DNA from: Glandiceps talaboti | Lineage: Eukaryota > Hemichordata > Enteropneusta > Spengelidae | NCBI RefSeq assembly: GCF_964340395.1 | Contig: NC_135555.1 | Span: 3,408,501 to 3,468,500, forward strand | DNA: 60,000 bases | Reading direction: 5' to 3' | Shown here: in pieces, positions 25,674 to 37,360 of the stretch | Layout of the letters: each line of letters opens with the position of its first letter | How positions within the stretch are numbered: the first letter of the stretch is position 1 | Notes under the pieces: model-generated | Database searches by the model: none | What the model was told of the DNA's origin: nothing | The model's input: the letters and a program-made list of their open reading frames with translations, nothing else | Program-made: the position numbers and the translations under genes

Positions 25674-28600
25674 GCCGGGCGATCCCTATAGCACTACTGA
25701 ACCTCAGTTCAGTTGTGCTAATAAAAACCAACCAGAGTATTCATAGTAACTGAAATAATTCATGGTTGGCGTACATTTTTGAAAGAATAGCAATCAGCAA
25801 CATCAAACAATACAGGAAATCAAATAAACCGGAAGCATCATACATAACATGCAAATGATATGCAAATAAAGAAGCCAGAATTTATAATATTGTGATTAAA
25901 ATGCAAAATTATATAACAGTCTACAAGTTTATAGTCTACAGGATACCCATAAGTACATTTATACAGATATAAAGTAATCGTACAGTTCACATATTTTAAT
26001 TTGCCATCAATATACAGAAAAACCATGATTTTACATCATTTATGAAATTGCTGCAAACATTACCCTTAATATTGAAATAAAAATTGCCAACATATATTTT
26101 TTAATTGCTCAGATGATGGGGAACACAATGAGATATGTTGGCAAAAATTAACATGAATTTCACACGAAACCCAAAAATCTGCCATATGCCCCCGCACCGG
26201 TAGTGACAAATATGCACGTTACTGGTACTCTCTTATATATTGCCCTCTGGTATTCATGCTCTGAGATTGTGTAGGGATGGTTTGACAACTCTAACCTTTT
26301 TGGAGCAAAGTTGTGATAGTGTACTGTAAACCTAGATATTTTCACCACTAGAGAATTTTGCACAACTACATTCTTCGACATTTTCAAATACTAATTTTTA
26401 TGAATTGCTAAGCCAAGTGCACTGTTTATCAACAAAAGAGGTGTTTTAGTCACTACTTATTTTCATATTTTTTTTTCCAGCAAAATAAGTGAAAGTAAAT
26501 CTTTAGTGAATATGTCCAGGTTTACAGGTATATTTACAGATATTATTTGCCAAAAATTACTATGTATGAGTATGACATTGGAAGATATAGGGGAAATGAA
26601 ATTCTACTATATATACATATCGTCATTAGGACTACATATACATATTGTCAAGACAGTGATGCTTTTCACAGTGTGTTGTTGCTTAGCTGAACATGAGACT
26701 ACAAACTTATCAATCATTGAGTTCTGGTCTTTATTACTTGAACAAGATGATCTTTTTTCTTAAACCATATAATACCAGTGTCATTGCATATCATCTCCCA
26801 TATCCTGCTAAGTATTGGTGCATATTTTGGATACTGATGTACAGGCCCTTACATTGAAAGAAAGGAAAACTTGAATATGTAACCCTGAATATACAGACCC
26901 TTAAACGTATATTTCTGACATATTCTTGACAATGCATACTGGGAAATTCTATTGTGACCTTCAACCCCTTTCTTTTCAGTTACAGCTACAATATCTGCAT
27001 GTCTGGCACTACAGTTAGGATCCTTCAGTTATGTTATTGTTATTATGTATGGTGTCTTTGAACAATTTTTTTCACGATGGCAAAATGTCGTCACTGGAAC
27101 CAGAGAATTTGGCCTGTAAGTGTGATTTCTTTAATTAGTAACAGCAGCAAGAGGAAGTGATCAACTTATCTTTTCACATTTGTGAACACACTAAAGCATG
27201 ACAAAATTAAGTGTGAAAAACAAGGACTTTCAGAGGTAGACGTAGACTAAATGACTGAACAAGATTTGTTTATCTAAATTCTGCACATCATTATGTATTT
27301 TGATATTTTAGTCAATGATCCTGATAGTGGTCTGAATTTAATGAATGTTATCAAATTCATTCCATACAATTGTTAGCTTTGAACGCCAACCTATGTAATC
27401 TATATGATTGTTAGCTTTGAACTCTGTGCTCTACCGTACGACTGTCAGCTTTGAACGCCAACCTATGTAATCTATATGATTGTTAGCTTTGAACTCTGTG
27501 CTCTACCGTACGACTGTCAGCTTTGAACGCCAACCTATGTAATCTATATGATTGTTAGCTTTGAACTCTGTGCTCTACCGTACGACTGTCAGCTTTGAAC
27601 TCCAACCTGTGTAATCTATATGATTGTTAGCTTTGAACTCTGTGCTCTACCGTACGACTGTCAGCTTTGAACTCCAACCTGTGTAGTCCATGCCATTGTT
27701 AGCTTTGAACTCCAAGCTCTACCGTACGACTGTTAGCTTTGAACGCCAAGCTCTGTAGACAGATATTGTTGAGCTGACAACAAACTCACATTTATTACAT
27801 CAGCTGTGTCTGCATCAACATGGAATGTTTGAAATACTATTAGTCCCGTAGTTCAAGAACAGTAACCGCTGGTTAACAACACTAGCTTGCCGAATGGCTG
27901 ATATCCTTAGTGGGATAGCAAGCACAATTGGACAGTTTTAGAAAGCCTGTCAACTGGAACATGTGTGCATCGTAGCTGGCAGGTAATCAAACTACACCAG
28001 TACCAAGCTGGGACAATACTTAGAAACTGTTTCCAATAAAAAGCAAAACCCTAAAAAATGAACTTTTCTTCCACATGCTTTCTTAGACTAATATAAAGTA
28101 TTTCTACCTATCTCGATTGCTACAAACAGTAGTATTATGTAGACTTTCCTGGTGTTTAGCAAAATTACTGATTCAGTAATCCATATTCTTGGTTGGTAGA
28201 ACCAAAATATGGATGTCTTAGTACAAAAATATAGGCATAGAATTGACAAAAAGTGTATGGAGGGTTTTTAAGTCTAGCTGTCTGTAATAATCACCAAAAT
28301 TGTTTCACTTGGCAAAAATTAACTTTGTGTTAATTTCTTTTAGGGTTGACCATGTGGAAATTGAAGTATACACAATGTTTATATTTCTACTACCCGGCCT
28401 ATTTGGAGGTCATGTGTGGAATGTGCAGGTAATATATTGCTCTACAATAACTTTGGTGTACAACAAATGCAGTTGGGGGCTATGTCTTCTATAAAGGCTT
28501 GTTATGTATGTAGTATACATGGAAAACAGCCAAGTGATGTACTAAAGTTGCTGTTTTGTCTCCAGTTCTTATTAAATCAAATAAAATTGTCAGAATATAT

Positions 28601-31600
28601 AACATCGTAATTTGTATTGTCTATCATTGCCAGTCAAATGAATAAACCACTTGCCTCATAACCACTTGTCCATTTGGTGTCTTACTACTTCATTTGTGGT
28701 TTAAACCAAGCCGAAGGCTTCTTGTCAATCAGACTGACTCCAGCGAACAACATAGATTTTCGTTGCACACTCTAACACTAGCCCCATCCTCACTGGACTT
28801 CTTGAGAGACAAGTTGATAAAATGTAAAGAACTATCAGAATCTGTGTTAGTAAACCATAGTATTGAATTTAACTTTTGTGCTGGGACAAAAGTTAAATTC
28901 AATACTATATCAGTTTGTGTTTAGGAGAAATGGATGGAAGGTCACTCAGTAGAAATCTGTTACTTTAATAAAAACATACCAACTTGTTAATTAAACTATT
29001 GTTTTGTCAATATTCTTGATACCAGATTCCATTGATTGGCCTACAGCTGAAGATGTTAGCTGTCAGTGTGTACTTCTGCTTTACAACATTTGCATGCAGT
29101 CGTTACTTGTCCATTTTGGTGTCGGAGGGATTCAAGATGAAGACAAGGGTAAGTCCCTATGAAATCAGTCTCAACTATCTAAGATGAAGGCAAGGGTAAG
29201 TCCCTATGAAATCAGTCGAAACTATCCAAGTTGAAAGCAAGGGTAAGTCCCTATGAAATCAGTCGAAACTATCCAAGATGAAGGCAAGGGTAAGTCCCTA
29301 TGGAATCAGTCGAAACTATCCAAGATGAAGGCAAGGGTAAGTCCCTATGGAATCAGTCGAAACTATCCAAGATGAAGGCAAGGGTAAGTCCCTATGGAAT
29401 CAGTCGAAACTATCCAAGATGAAGGCAAGGGTAAGTCCCTATGGAATCAGTCTCAACTATCCAAGATGAAGGCAAGGGTAAGTCCCTATGAAATCAGTCG
29501 AAACTATCCAAGATGAAGGCAAGGGTAAGTCCCTATGAAATCAGTCGAAACTATCCAAGATGAAGGCAAGGGTAAGTCCCTATGAAATCAGTCGAAACTA
29601 TCCAAGATGAAGGCAAGGGTAAGTCCCTATGAAATCAGTCGAAACTATCCAAGATGAAGGCAAGGGTAAGTCCCTATGAAATCAGTCGAAACTATCCAAG
29701 ATGAAGGCAAGGGTAAGTCCCTATGGAATCAGTCGAAACTATCCAAGATGAAGGCAAGGGTAAGTCCCTATGAAATCAGTCGAAACTATCCAAGATGAAG
29801 GCAAGGGTAAGTCCCTATGAAATCAGTCGAAACTATCCAAGATGAAGGCAAGGGTAAGTCCCTATGAAATCAGTCACAACTATGATAGTTTCATTAAGGC
29901 CATACTTTAAAAAGGAAAAGTCCAGTCAGACTTATTTCTGCCTTTAGTACACTTGTATTGATTACTGCTATCAAATTAAAGGAAAAGTCCAGTCAGACTT
30001 ATTTCTACCTTTAGTACACTTGTATTGATTACTGCTATCAACTTGAAGGAAAAGTCCAGTCAGACTTATTTCTGCCTTTAGTACACTTGTATTGATTACT
30101 GCTATCAAATTAAAGGAAAAGTCCAGTCAGACTTATTTCTACCTTTAGTACACTTGTATTGATTACTGCTATCAAATTAAAGGAAAAGTCCAGTCAGACT
30201 TATTTCTGCCTTTAGTACACTTGTATTGATTACTGCTATCAACTTAAAGGAAAAGTCCAGTCAGACTTATTTCTGCCTTTAGTACACTTGTATTGATTAC
30301 TGCTATCAAATTAAAGGAAAAGTCCAGTCAGACTTATTTCTGCCTTTAGTACACTTGTATTGATTACTGCTATCAAATTAAAGGAAAAGTCCAGTCAGAC
30401 TTATTTCTGCCTTTAGTACACTTGTATTGGTTACTGCTATCAAATTAAAGGAAAAGTCCAGTCAGACTTATTTCTGCCTTTAGTACACTTGTATTGATTA
30501 CTGCTATCAAATTAAAGGAAAAGTCCAGTCAGACTTATTTCTGCCTTTAGTACACTTGTATTGATTACTGCTATCAAATTAAAGGAAAAGTCCAGTCAGA
30601 CTTATTTCTACCTTTAGTACACTTGTATTGGTTACTGCTATCAAATTAAAGGAAAAGTCCAGTCAGACTTATTTCTGCCCTTAGTACACTTGTATTGATT
30701 ACTGCTATCAATTTAAAGGAAAAGTCCAGTCAGACTTATTTCTACCTTTAGTACACTTGCATTGATTACTGCTATCAACTTATACATATGATTTTAAATG
30801 GTAAAATTAAAAAAAAAAAATGTGTATATTTCATTGATAAATAAGCTAATGTGTATATTTCATTGATAAATAAGCTAATGTGTATATTTCATTGATAAAT
30901 AAGCTAATATTTGTTTTACAGAGAGCTGTGTTAACACCTGTACTGTCTATGTTACCTGTGGCATTGCTAACAGGACTAATCTGCAGGTTATCAGACAATA
31001 CATTATTGATGTCATATCCAGGACTGTACCTACTGCTACTGGGTAATGTTGCCACTAAGGTCTTGAACAAACAATTGGTAGGTATTTAATAAAACTTCTT
31101 GTTTTGTATACTAATGTTCACACCTGACTTCTACTGGCTTTTAGCACTCTTTCAAATTATGAAAAGTTGAAATTTCTGAATCAAGCTAGAAACACAGCAA
31201 AAGTCATAGAAAATGTCTTCCGTAGAAGGAAATACAGTGGCATACTATAAACATAGTTAAGAATATGTTTTACTTTTGACACTTTATTTTTTACATATTT
31301 ATCTAACACCTATATTTTTCTATGAGTTGATGTTCAATATAACATACAAGGTGTAGACCACTGGGCTGAGAGGTTTTCCATTTACTTTTTAGAGAATGAA
31401 ACCTATTTGAATTTACTTCTTCACTATTATAAATAAATTATATATGTATATATAATGATGTAATGTTAAAACTCACAATTGTCCAAAATATTAACCTAAT
31501 TGTGTGAGTTTTGATAATCTTAGCAAAATAACCAATTACATCTATTACAAAAACCTAGGAATAACCCTTGCATGTAGCTATATGGTACTGTTTAGTTTTA

Positions 31601-32355
31601 TTTTAGAATCAAATTGTGACTTTTCCAATTCGGTTGTCTATCTTCTACAGATTTCCCTTTTAGTACAAGCTGATGTCGACTTACTAGACTGGATACTACT
31701 TTGGCCAATGCTCATGTTACTCAACCTGTGTCTACATAACATTGTAAGAGAGACGATTGCCCTTGGTACATGTCTGGTAAGTATCAGGTAAAGTGACAAC
31801 TAAATTAGTTATGACTGGTAAGTCGCTGTTAACAACTGAATTAGTTATGACTGGTAAGTCACTGTTAACAACTGAATTAGTTATGACTAGTAAGTTAAAA
31901 CGTTCAAAATTGTCATTACTTATCTCAATTTTTCTTTGATATTACTGGCACTGGTATAATTATGTTATTCTCCAATATTTTTCTTCATTCAGCAGGAAAA
32001 TACTTGTCCAGCAACTCTTAGTGACAAAGTTCCCTTAAATCACTCATATTTTCTTTGGCTGAACAAAGATAAATATTAGGGAATAACATCTAAATACTAG
32101 TATAGAATTACTATTCTGATTACAATGAGTTAGAAATATTATGTAATAGTTGTTGAATCATTTTTTTATTTCATATTATTATTTAATTGGTAATTTGAAG
32201 TTAGATTTTCTTATTTCTCAATATTCTGCTTATTTTGTCAGGTTTTAACATCACTAGATGTTGGCACAACTTCTGGATTTATTATAAAACAGATGTGTGA
32301 TTACCTAGGGGTTGATTTCCTGTGTATCTCTAAGAGACTGGTCAAGAAAGGCTGA
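19196..32355 (+). CDS. Choline/ethanolamine phosphotransferase-like membrane enzyme, 8 coding exons, 371 aa
   Basis: The product belongs to the CDP-alcohol phosphotransferase family, which transfers phosphocholine or phosphoethanolamine from the CDP-alcohol to diacylglycerol in ER/Golgi membranes (last step of the Kennedy pathway). Coding exons: 19196-19423, 20044-20191, 26980-27115, 28344-28428, 29026-29148, 30922-31077, 31651-31776, 32242-32355; phases close to 371 residues with TGA. The catalytic motif is intact in exon 2: D96, D99-G100, A103-R104, G113, D117 and D121 (DGKQARR...GELLDHGCD). The N-terminal half ([32 protein letters not shown]) resembles CEPT1/CHPT1. The C-terminal half is strongly diverged but keeps many hydrophobic segments fit for membrane spans. 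Substrate preference cannot be told. The ATG is the first Met after the acceptor. Introns 3, 5 and 7 carry tandem arrays. Confidence 0.88.
20740..21690. repeat. Old diverged tandem repeat, unit about 120-130 bp, in phosphotransferase intron 2
   Basis: Five or so recognisable blocks repeat the order AGCAACAAGACCATGTCCAT, then AAAGATAACAACA, then GGTTAGGCAAGTGGATAAAC. Copies are only roughly similar, with gaps, so the array is ancient. Confidence 0.65.
22107..22330. repeat. Pair of direct repeats in intron 2
   Basis: A segment containing CAGTAATTAGGCTA, then ATCTTAAGAATGCACACTT, near 22137-22172 recurs near 22290-22323. Both copies are preceded by a TTATTT-CATAATTA context, about 155 bp apart. 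Confidence 0.65.
22331..24600. other. Intron 2 interior, nothing recognised
   Basis: This AT-rich intronic stretch has no coding exon, RNA gene or clear repeat that I can support. Confidence 0.5.
24650..25100 (-). mobile_element. Degenerate LINE relic with internal duplication
   Basis: Read on the minus strand, the segment encodes TTRGYRLK, then [20 protein letters not shown], broken by stop codons. This is a typical C-terminal end of a non-LTR reverse transcriptase. The stretch coding for LDI..F..N...W is present twice, around 24975-25020 and 24830-24890, within direct repeats of about 120 bp. It lies antisense in phosphotransferase intron 2. Confidence 0.65.
25110..25721 (+). mobile_element. 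Helentron-like (pearl/HINE-type) non-autonomous element, copy 1
   Basis: About 2.5-3 diverged copies of a core unit of about 146 bp (marked by TTTGCATATCACTGATGG and AAATTTCAGCCCAATCTGC) are followed by (CA)n and (GACA)n tracts at 25614-25672. A 3' end follows, with stem CTGAAC/GTTCAG at 25697-25702 and 25707-25712, then TTGTGCTAA ending at 25721. Core repeats, microsatellite, hairpin and CTAA in that order are known from Helentron-associated elements of bivalves and other invertebrates. The second copy is at 38230-38820. The 5' boundary is uncertain. Confidence 0.6.
25722..26979. other. End of intron 2, nothing recognised
   Basis: An open frame at 26506-26763 (85 codons) shows no similarity I recognise. 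It is not needed by the phosphotransferase model, which joins 20191 to 26980 in phase. Confidence 0.45.
27370..27760. repeat. Minisatellite in phosphotransferase intron 3, 72-bp higher-order unit
   Basis: About five copies of a 72-bp unit, each made of two related 36-bp halves: one with GTTAGCTTTGAACTCTGTGC, the other with GTCAGCTTTGAACGCCAACC. Outer copies are more diverged. Confidence 0.9.
28859..28906. repeat. Perfect 21-bp inverted repeat (hairpin)
   Basis: The arms at 28859-28879 and 28886-28906 are exact inverted copies, starting AGTATTGAATTTAACTTTTG and separated by a 6-base loop. It lies in phosphotransferase intron 4. It could be a tiny foldback element or a template-switch scar. 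Confidence 0.85.
29131..29883. repeat. 47-bp minisatellite that multiplies the exon 5 splice donor, 16 copies
   Basis: The array starts inside coding exon 5 of the phosphotransferase gene and runs into intron 5. Each 47-bp unit contains AAGATGAAGGCAAGG followed by GTAAGTCCCTATG. The first copy (AAGACAAGG|GTAAGT) holds the real exon end at 29148, and 15 further copies carry the same AAGG|GTAAGT donor. Units are nearly identical, so the array is young. Reading on from the exon meets TGA within the second unit. Confidence 0.95.
29911..30781. repeat. 67-bp minisatellite, 13 copies, intron 5
   Basis: Units begin at 29911, 29978, 30045 and so on every 67 bp, starting AAAGGAAAAGTCCAGTCAGA. Copies differ at only a few positions (for example CTGCC/CTACC). 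Confidence 0.95.
30821..30907. repeat. 29-bp triplet repeat next to the intron 5 acceptor
   Basis: Three exact copies of a 29-bp unit (TGTGTATATTTCATTGATAA plus ATAAGCTAA) start at 30821, 30850 and 30879. The acceptor AG is at 30920-30921. Each copy ends in GCTAAT, which resembles a branch-point motif. Confidence 0.92.
31777..31896. repeat. 36-bp tandem repeat carrying copies of the exon 7 donor
   Basis: Directly after the exon 7 donor (CTG|GTAAGT at 31774-31782), a 36-bp unit repeats about three times. CTGGTAAGT recurs at 31815 and 31851, and CTAGTAAGT at 31887. The spacer contains AACTGAATTAGTTATGACTG. Confidence 0.85.
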
Positions 32356-32814
32356 TTCAAAGAACCTGACATATACAGAGCCAGTACAGAAATACAATGA
32401 TGGGTTTTATAAGATTTGTCACTGCATACATTTTACATTTAATAATGCCAGCAGGGAACTAAAATATTGAGTCAAGCTGTTTATGCATATGTCTATCTCT
32501 GTCTGCCAGGAGAGCTTCTTCTACCAAAATCAAGCTAATCACTGTCAGACCTCTCTCAAAATGATGAGATAGAACTGATGATGAGAAACAAAGATTTATT
32601 GCTTATCAGATTTTATTGATAGTTATTTATCTTAATTTCAACATATTCCAGCCTACAGTAATAAGTACTGGACAACTAAAAAAAAGTTTTACAAAAATCA
32701 ACTTAAGTATCAAAATATTATGAAATTGATGCAGACTATTGTGCTGAATTTTATTTCTGAATGTATATTGGAGATTCGGAAAGCCAGGCTTGGAAACTAT
32801 GAAATGTATACCGG

Positions 32815-33155
32815 TTTAAAAGTGACCATATGATGAGGATTGGGCATTTGGGGGGATTTTCAATTTATTAAACAATTTTTTCATGACGTGCTTCTTGAAA
32901 AATCAATGTGAAACAACACAGACCAATTCTAAATTGCAACAGACTGATAAATGTGTAAAATGTTAGTTATTGTATGTACAATAACAAACTTTTTTACACA
33001 TTTTGTAGCTTTTTGCTCTGTATTGACTTACAAACACAGATTTGGTCTATGTTGTTTCACATTGATTTTTTCAAGTCGGAAGCCATGATAAATTTCTTTT
33101 AGAAATTAAAAATAAAAAATGTATACCCAATCCACATCCATATGGCCACTTTATA
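32815..33155. mobile_element. Foldback (MITE-like) element after the phosphotransferase stop codon
   Basis: The left arm, from AAAAGTGACCATATGATG near 32817, and the right arm, ending CATATGGCCACTTTATA near 33155, are imperfect inverted copies of each other. The best-matched inner part is about 33 bp: TTGAAAAATCAATGTGAAAC and onward at 32896-32927 against 33041-33076. A second, smaller inverted repeat around GTTATTGTA/TACAATAAC forms the centre. It probably lies in the 3' UTR, since AATAAA occurs at 33111-33116. Confidence 0.7.
33111..33116 (+). terminator. Candidate polyadenylation signal of the phosphotransferase gene
   Basis: This is an AATAAA about 760 bp after the stop codon, inside the right arm of the foldback element. 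Another candidate lies at 34815-34820. Which one is used is unknown. Confidence 0.35.
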
Positions 33156-33271
33156 GTTTAGTTGCTATTCATATAGTCATTCTGTATGATCTCTTTCTCA
33201 CTCGGTGGAGACGATTGTAGTACAAATAGGGACAAGACTAGATAGAGGTTGGTCTGCTTATGTATATTGTT

Positions 33272-33520
33272 GTCGGTGGCCGAGTGGTTGGCTCAAACGC
33301 CTCTTACCTCTGCAGCCTGGGTTCGAACCCGCCAGTCGGCTCGGCTCGGTTTGATTAAATTTACCACGCTGTAAGTAAAAAGAGTGTCGTTCAGTTTGAC
33401 TCTACCGAACAACGCAGGTTTTCCCGGGTACTCCGGTTTCCTCCTGCATTAACACTGAACTTTCCTCCTGTTATTGGGCAATGCCTGTTGGATGGTTAAG
33501 AAATAAACAAATAAACTAAT
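33272..33520 (+). mobile_element. tRNA-derived SINE
   Basis: The head is tRNA-like: A box TGGCCGAGTGG at 33277-33287 and B box GGTTCGAACCC at 33320-33330, 43 bp apart. A body follows containing CCCGGGTACTCCGGTTTCCT and TTATTGGGCAATGCC, then an A-rich tail with AAATAAACAAATAAA. The A box with GTGGCCGAGTGG suggests a tRNA-Ser or tRNA-Leu ancestor. The element is about 250 bp. Its family cannot be named from this copy alone. Confidence 0.85.
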
Positions 33521-35139
<1,619 letters not shown>

Positions 35140-35418
35140 CAAACCCAAACATCCCGCTGGTGGCGCTCTTCTAACTAACTGACAAGTACTAGTATCCCGC
35201 ACCCATACAACTGCTAGTGTATTTGCATATGTTTTTACTATCATCCCAGAGACGTTGCTCTTCCGTGAGTGTAAGTTAATCAACATACGTCCATAGATAT
35301 ATGTATATCAATGATAGCTTGAACATGTTACAACAAGTACGACTTGTGTTTTAGTTTTAATTTGTTGTGTCTTTAATAGTTTGCCTATAACTTAATTCCG
35401 TAGAAAGTTATTGATACG

Positions 35419-35424
35419 TTTATT
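35419..35424 (-). terminator. Polyadenylation signal of the CFAP90-like gene
   Basis: TTTATT on the plus strand gives AATAAA on the minus strand, 15 nt after the TGA stop. A very short 3' UTR is likely. Confidence 0.55.
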
Positions 35425-35438
35425 CCAAATGATTCCAG

Positions 35439-37360
35439 TCAGTTTTCCAGACTTTTCTTCCCAAGTGGTATGTTAGATCCATTGGCTCTATAGAAGTCCA
35501 TATCTGCGATAACTGCCTCACGCTTGTATTTCTTATCCGAAGTATCACGTACCCCCGAGGTATCGAGATATTTGCCGAAGTACGAATTAGACAAAACGGG
35601 TATCGGTCGCCCCTTCTCCTGTAAATCGTATAAATGCAGAAAAACAACTTAAAGTTACATTTCTTATTTGGTGGCTATGTACCCACTTTGTCTATTTTCG
35701 TCGATATCGAATAACCATTGTCTTTGACGAAACAACCTATGAATAACATGTCGTCGTCGTCGTCGTCACCATGCGTCATCACAGCCGCCATCATCATCAC
35801 CTCTCTGTGTCTGTCTCTGTCTCTGTCTCGGTCTTTTTGTCTGTCTCTGTGTCTCTGTGTGTCTCCAAGGGGGGGGGGGCTTTAGTAGCATTTTGATGGT
35901 CCACAGGGGGCATAAAATATTTCCCTTGCGATTGAACCACAGATACTTGAGACCCGAGATATGTTTCACAACATAATGAAATATCGATATGTAAAAAGGG
36001 GCAAAATAACATGTCAGTCCACACACCGCTTATATTAGTTACATGATTAATCGCTCTTTCTCTCAATCCGTTTCTTCTCCCCTACTCACCTCAGCACCGA
36101 CTGCCAGGTTGAAGGCAGACATTCTGTCATCTCTCCGTCGTTTATTTTCATATCCATCAGGATTTCCAGAATGAAACATTCGATCATAAAGTAATCTGTG
36201 TGTATGCTATGTAAAAAAAAAAAGAGAATATACCAGCTTATTGAATTTACAGTTTTAATTTTAGCTCCCGAATGGAAACTCGAGTGATACTGGGCGTCTG
36301 TCTGTCTTTCTGTCTCTCTGTCGCTCTGTCTTTCTGTCTCTCTGTCCGTATGTCTGTCTGTATCACTAATATAATTTCAGGATACCCTGGTTATTTAAAC
36401 GAGATTTGGTATAGACATTCTGTGATCTAATGGGGAGGTTTTGGTAAACACCCTTAGAATAGTACATTGGGCAAAAATAAAAAATTTTGGTAAAATAAGA
36501 AACAATTCTAGATTATGATGAAATTTTAAGGGAACGTAATATGTCAAGTGCTTTGCCAAGTGATTTGCGACAGTAATAGTTAATAATATGAGAAAGAAGT
36601 GCACAAATAGCGATGTTGGTGAAACAGAAATAAACCGTTGACATTGGTCGTACACAACGCTAGTGAACTTTATCATGTTATGTGGAAAGGCTAGGTAATT
36701 TGACCAGCACATACGGATGATTTCGTCCGAAGGAAATGGATAGGCTATTGCCATGGTTACAAAGAAGCCTCGTCCACCTGCCTCTAAATAACGGTCAACT
36801 ACATGCTTCAAAAGATCATTGAAAATCGGGTTCGTATGCTGGCAACATATTCAAATAACACGGAAATATACTTAATTATTCATCATAAATGTCTACCGCT
36901 GTAATTCTGTTCCGTAAAAATGTGTGGATTGGTTCGGAAATGACGTCAAAAGCTTTCACATGCGCCTATGATCAGTATATCTTAGATATCACTGAATATT
37001 CTTTTCGTTGCGTTGTTACTGGTTTGATTAGTTGTTTTGCGTATGATTTGTAGTTTTTTTGGCAAGTTTTAAAAAAAATTATCGGTAAGCAAAATGAAAG
37101 TTGAACTATTCATCTGCATAAAAATAGTAATCAACATTCTAAATAATTACTATTTATAGATAGGCGACATAAGTGAGGTTTATTTCGATCATTTTCCTAG
37201 TGTAAATTAACGACCACAAGAAAATTGTGTCGTGATTTCCATGAAATGTATTTTTTGCGAAATAAATAAATAAAGTAAAAAAACAACTTTTTGAAACGAT
37301 TACCTGTTTAGTACAGCTATAATAGTTGAAGGACGAAGCTCTGTGGTGTAGTTCGTCCAT
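35439..37360 (-). CDS. CFAP90-like (C5orf49 family) probable ciliary protein, 3 exons, 117 aa
   Basis: The three minus-strand exons 37360-37304, 36206-36090 and 35618-35439 join in phase 0 at both junctions and end in TGA. The donors are gtaatc and gtgagt, and both acceptors follow pyrimidine tracts. Key segments are RASSFNYYS (residues about 7-15), LLYDRMFHSGNPDGYENK and RRDDRMSAF (about 24-51), EEKGRPIPVLSNSYFG (about 58-73) and ADMDFYRANG (about 97-106). This order of motifs matches what I recall of CFAP90, a small protein bound to axonemal microtubules in motile cilia; the match is from memory and is the weaker part of the call. The gene itself is well supported by frame closure and by the polyadenylation signal. 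It is convergent with the phosphotransferase gene and in tandem with the homeobox gene. Confidence 0.7.

Noticed and set aside
26506-26763. 85-codon frame inside phosphotransferase intron 2 as an extra exon
   Set aside because: Exons 20191 and 26980 already join in phase, and the sequence resembles no family member.
28694-28924. 76-codon frame spanning the hairpin
   Set aside because: Its end is created by the hairpin, and it lies in an intron without recognisable similarity.
29131-30781. CRISPR-like regular direct repeats
   Set aside because: Repeats are head to tail without unique spacers, in a eukaryotic intron; they are minisatellites.
36395-36811. 138-codon minus-strand frame, considered as an exon of the CFAP90-like gene
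   Set aside because: The gene closes in phase without it, its second half is hydrophobic AT-rich sequence, and no splice pair gives a better model.
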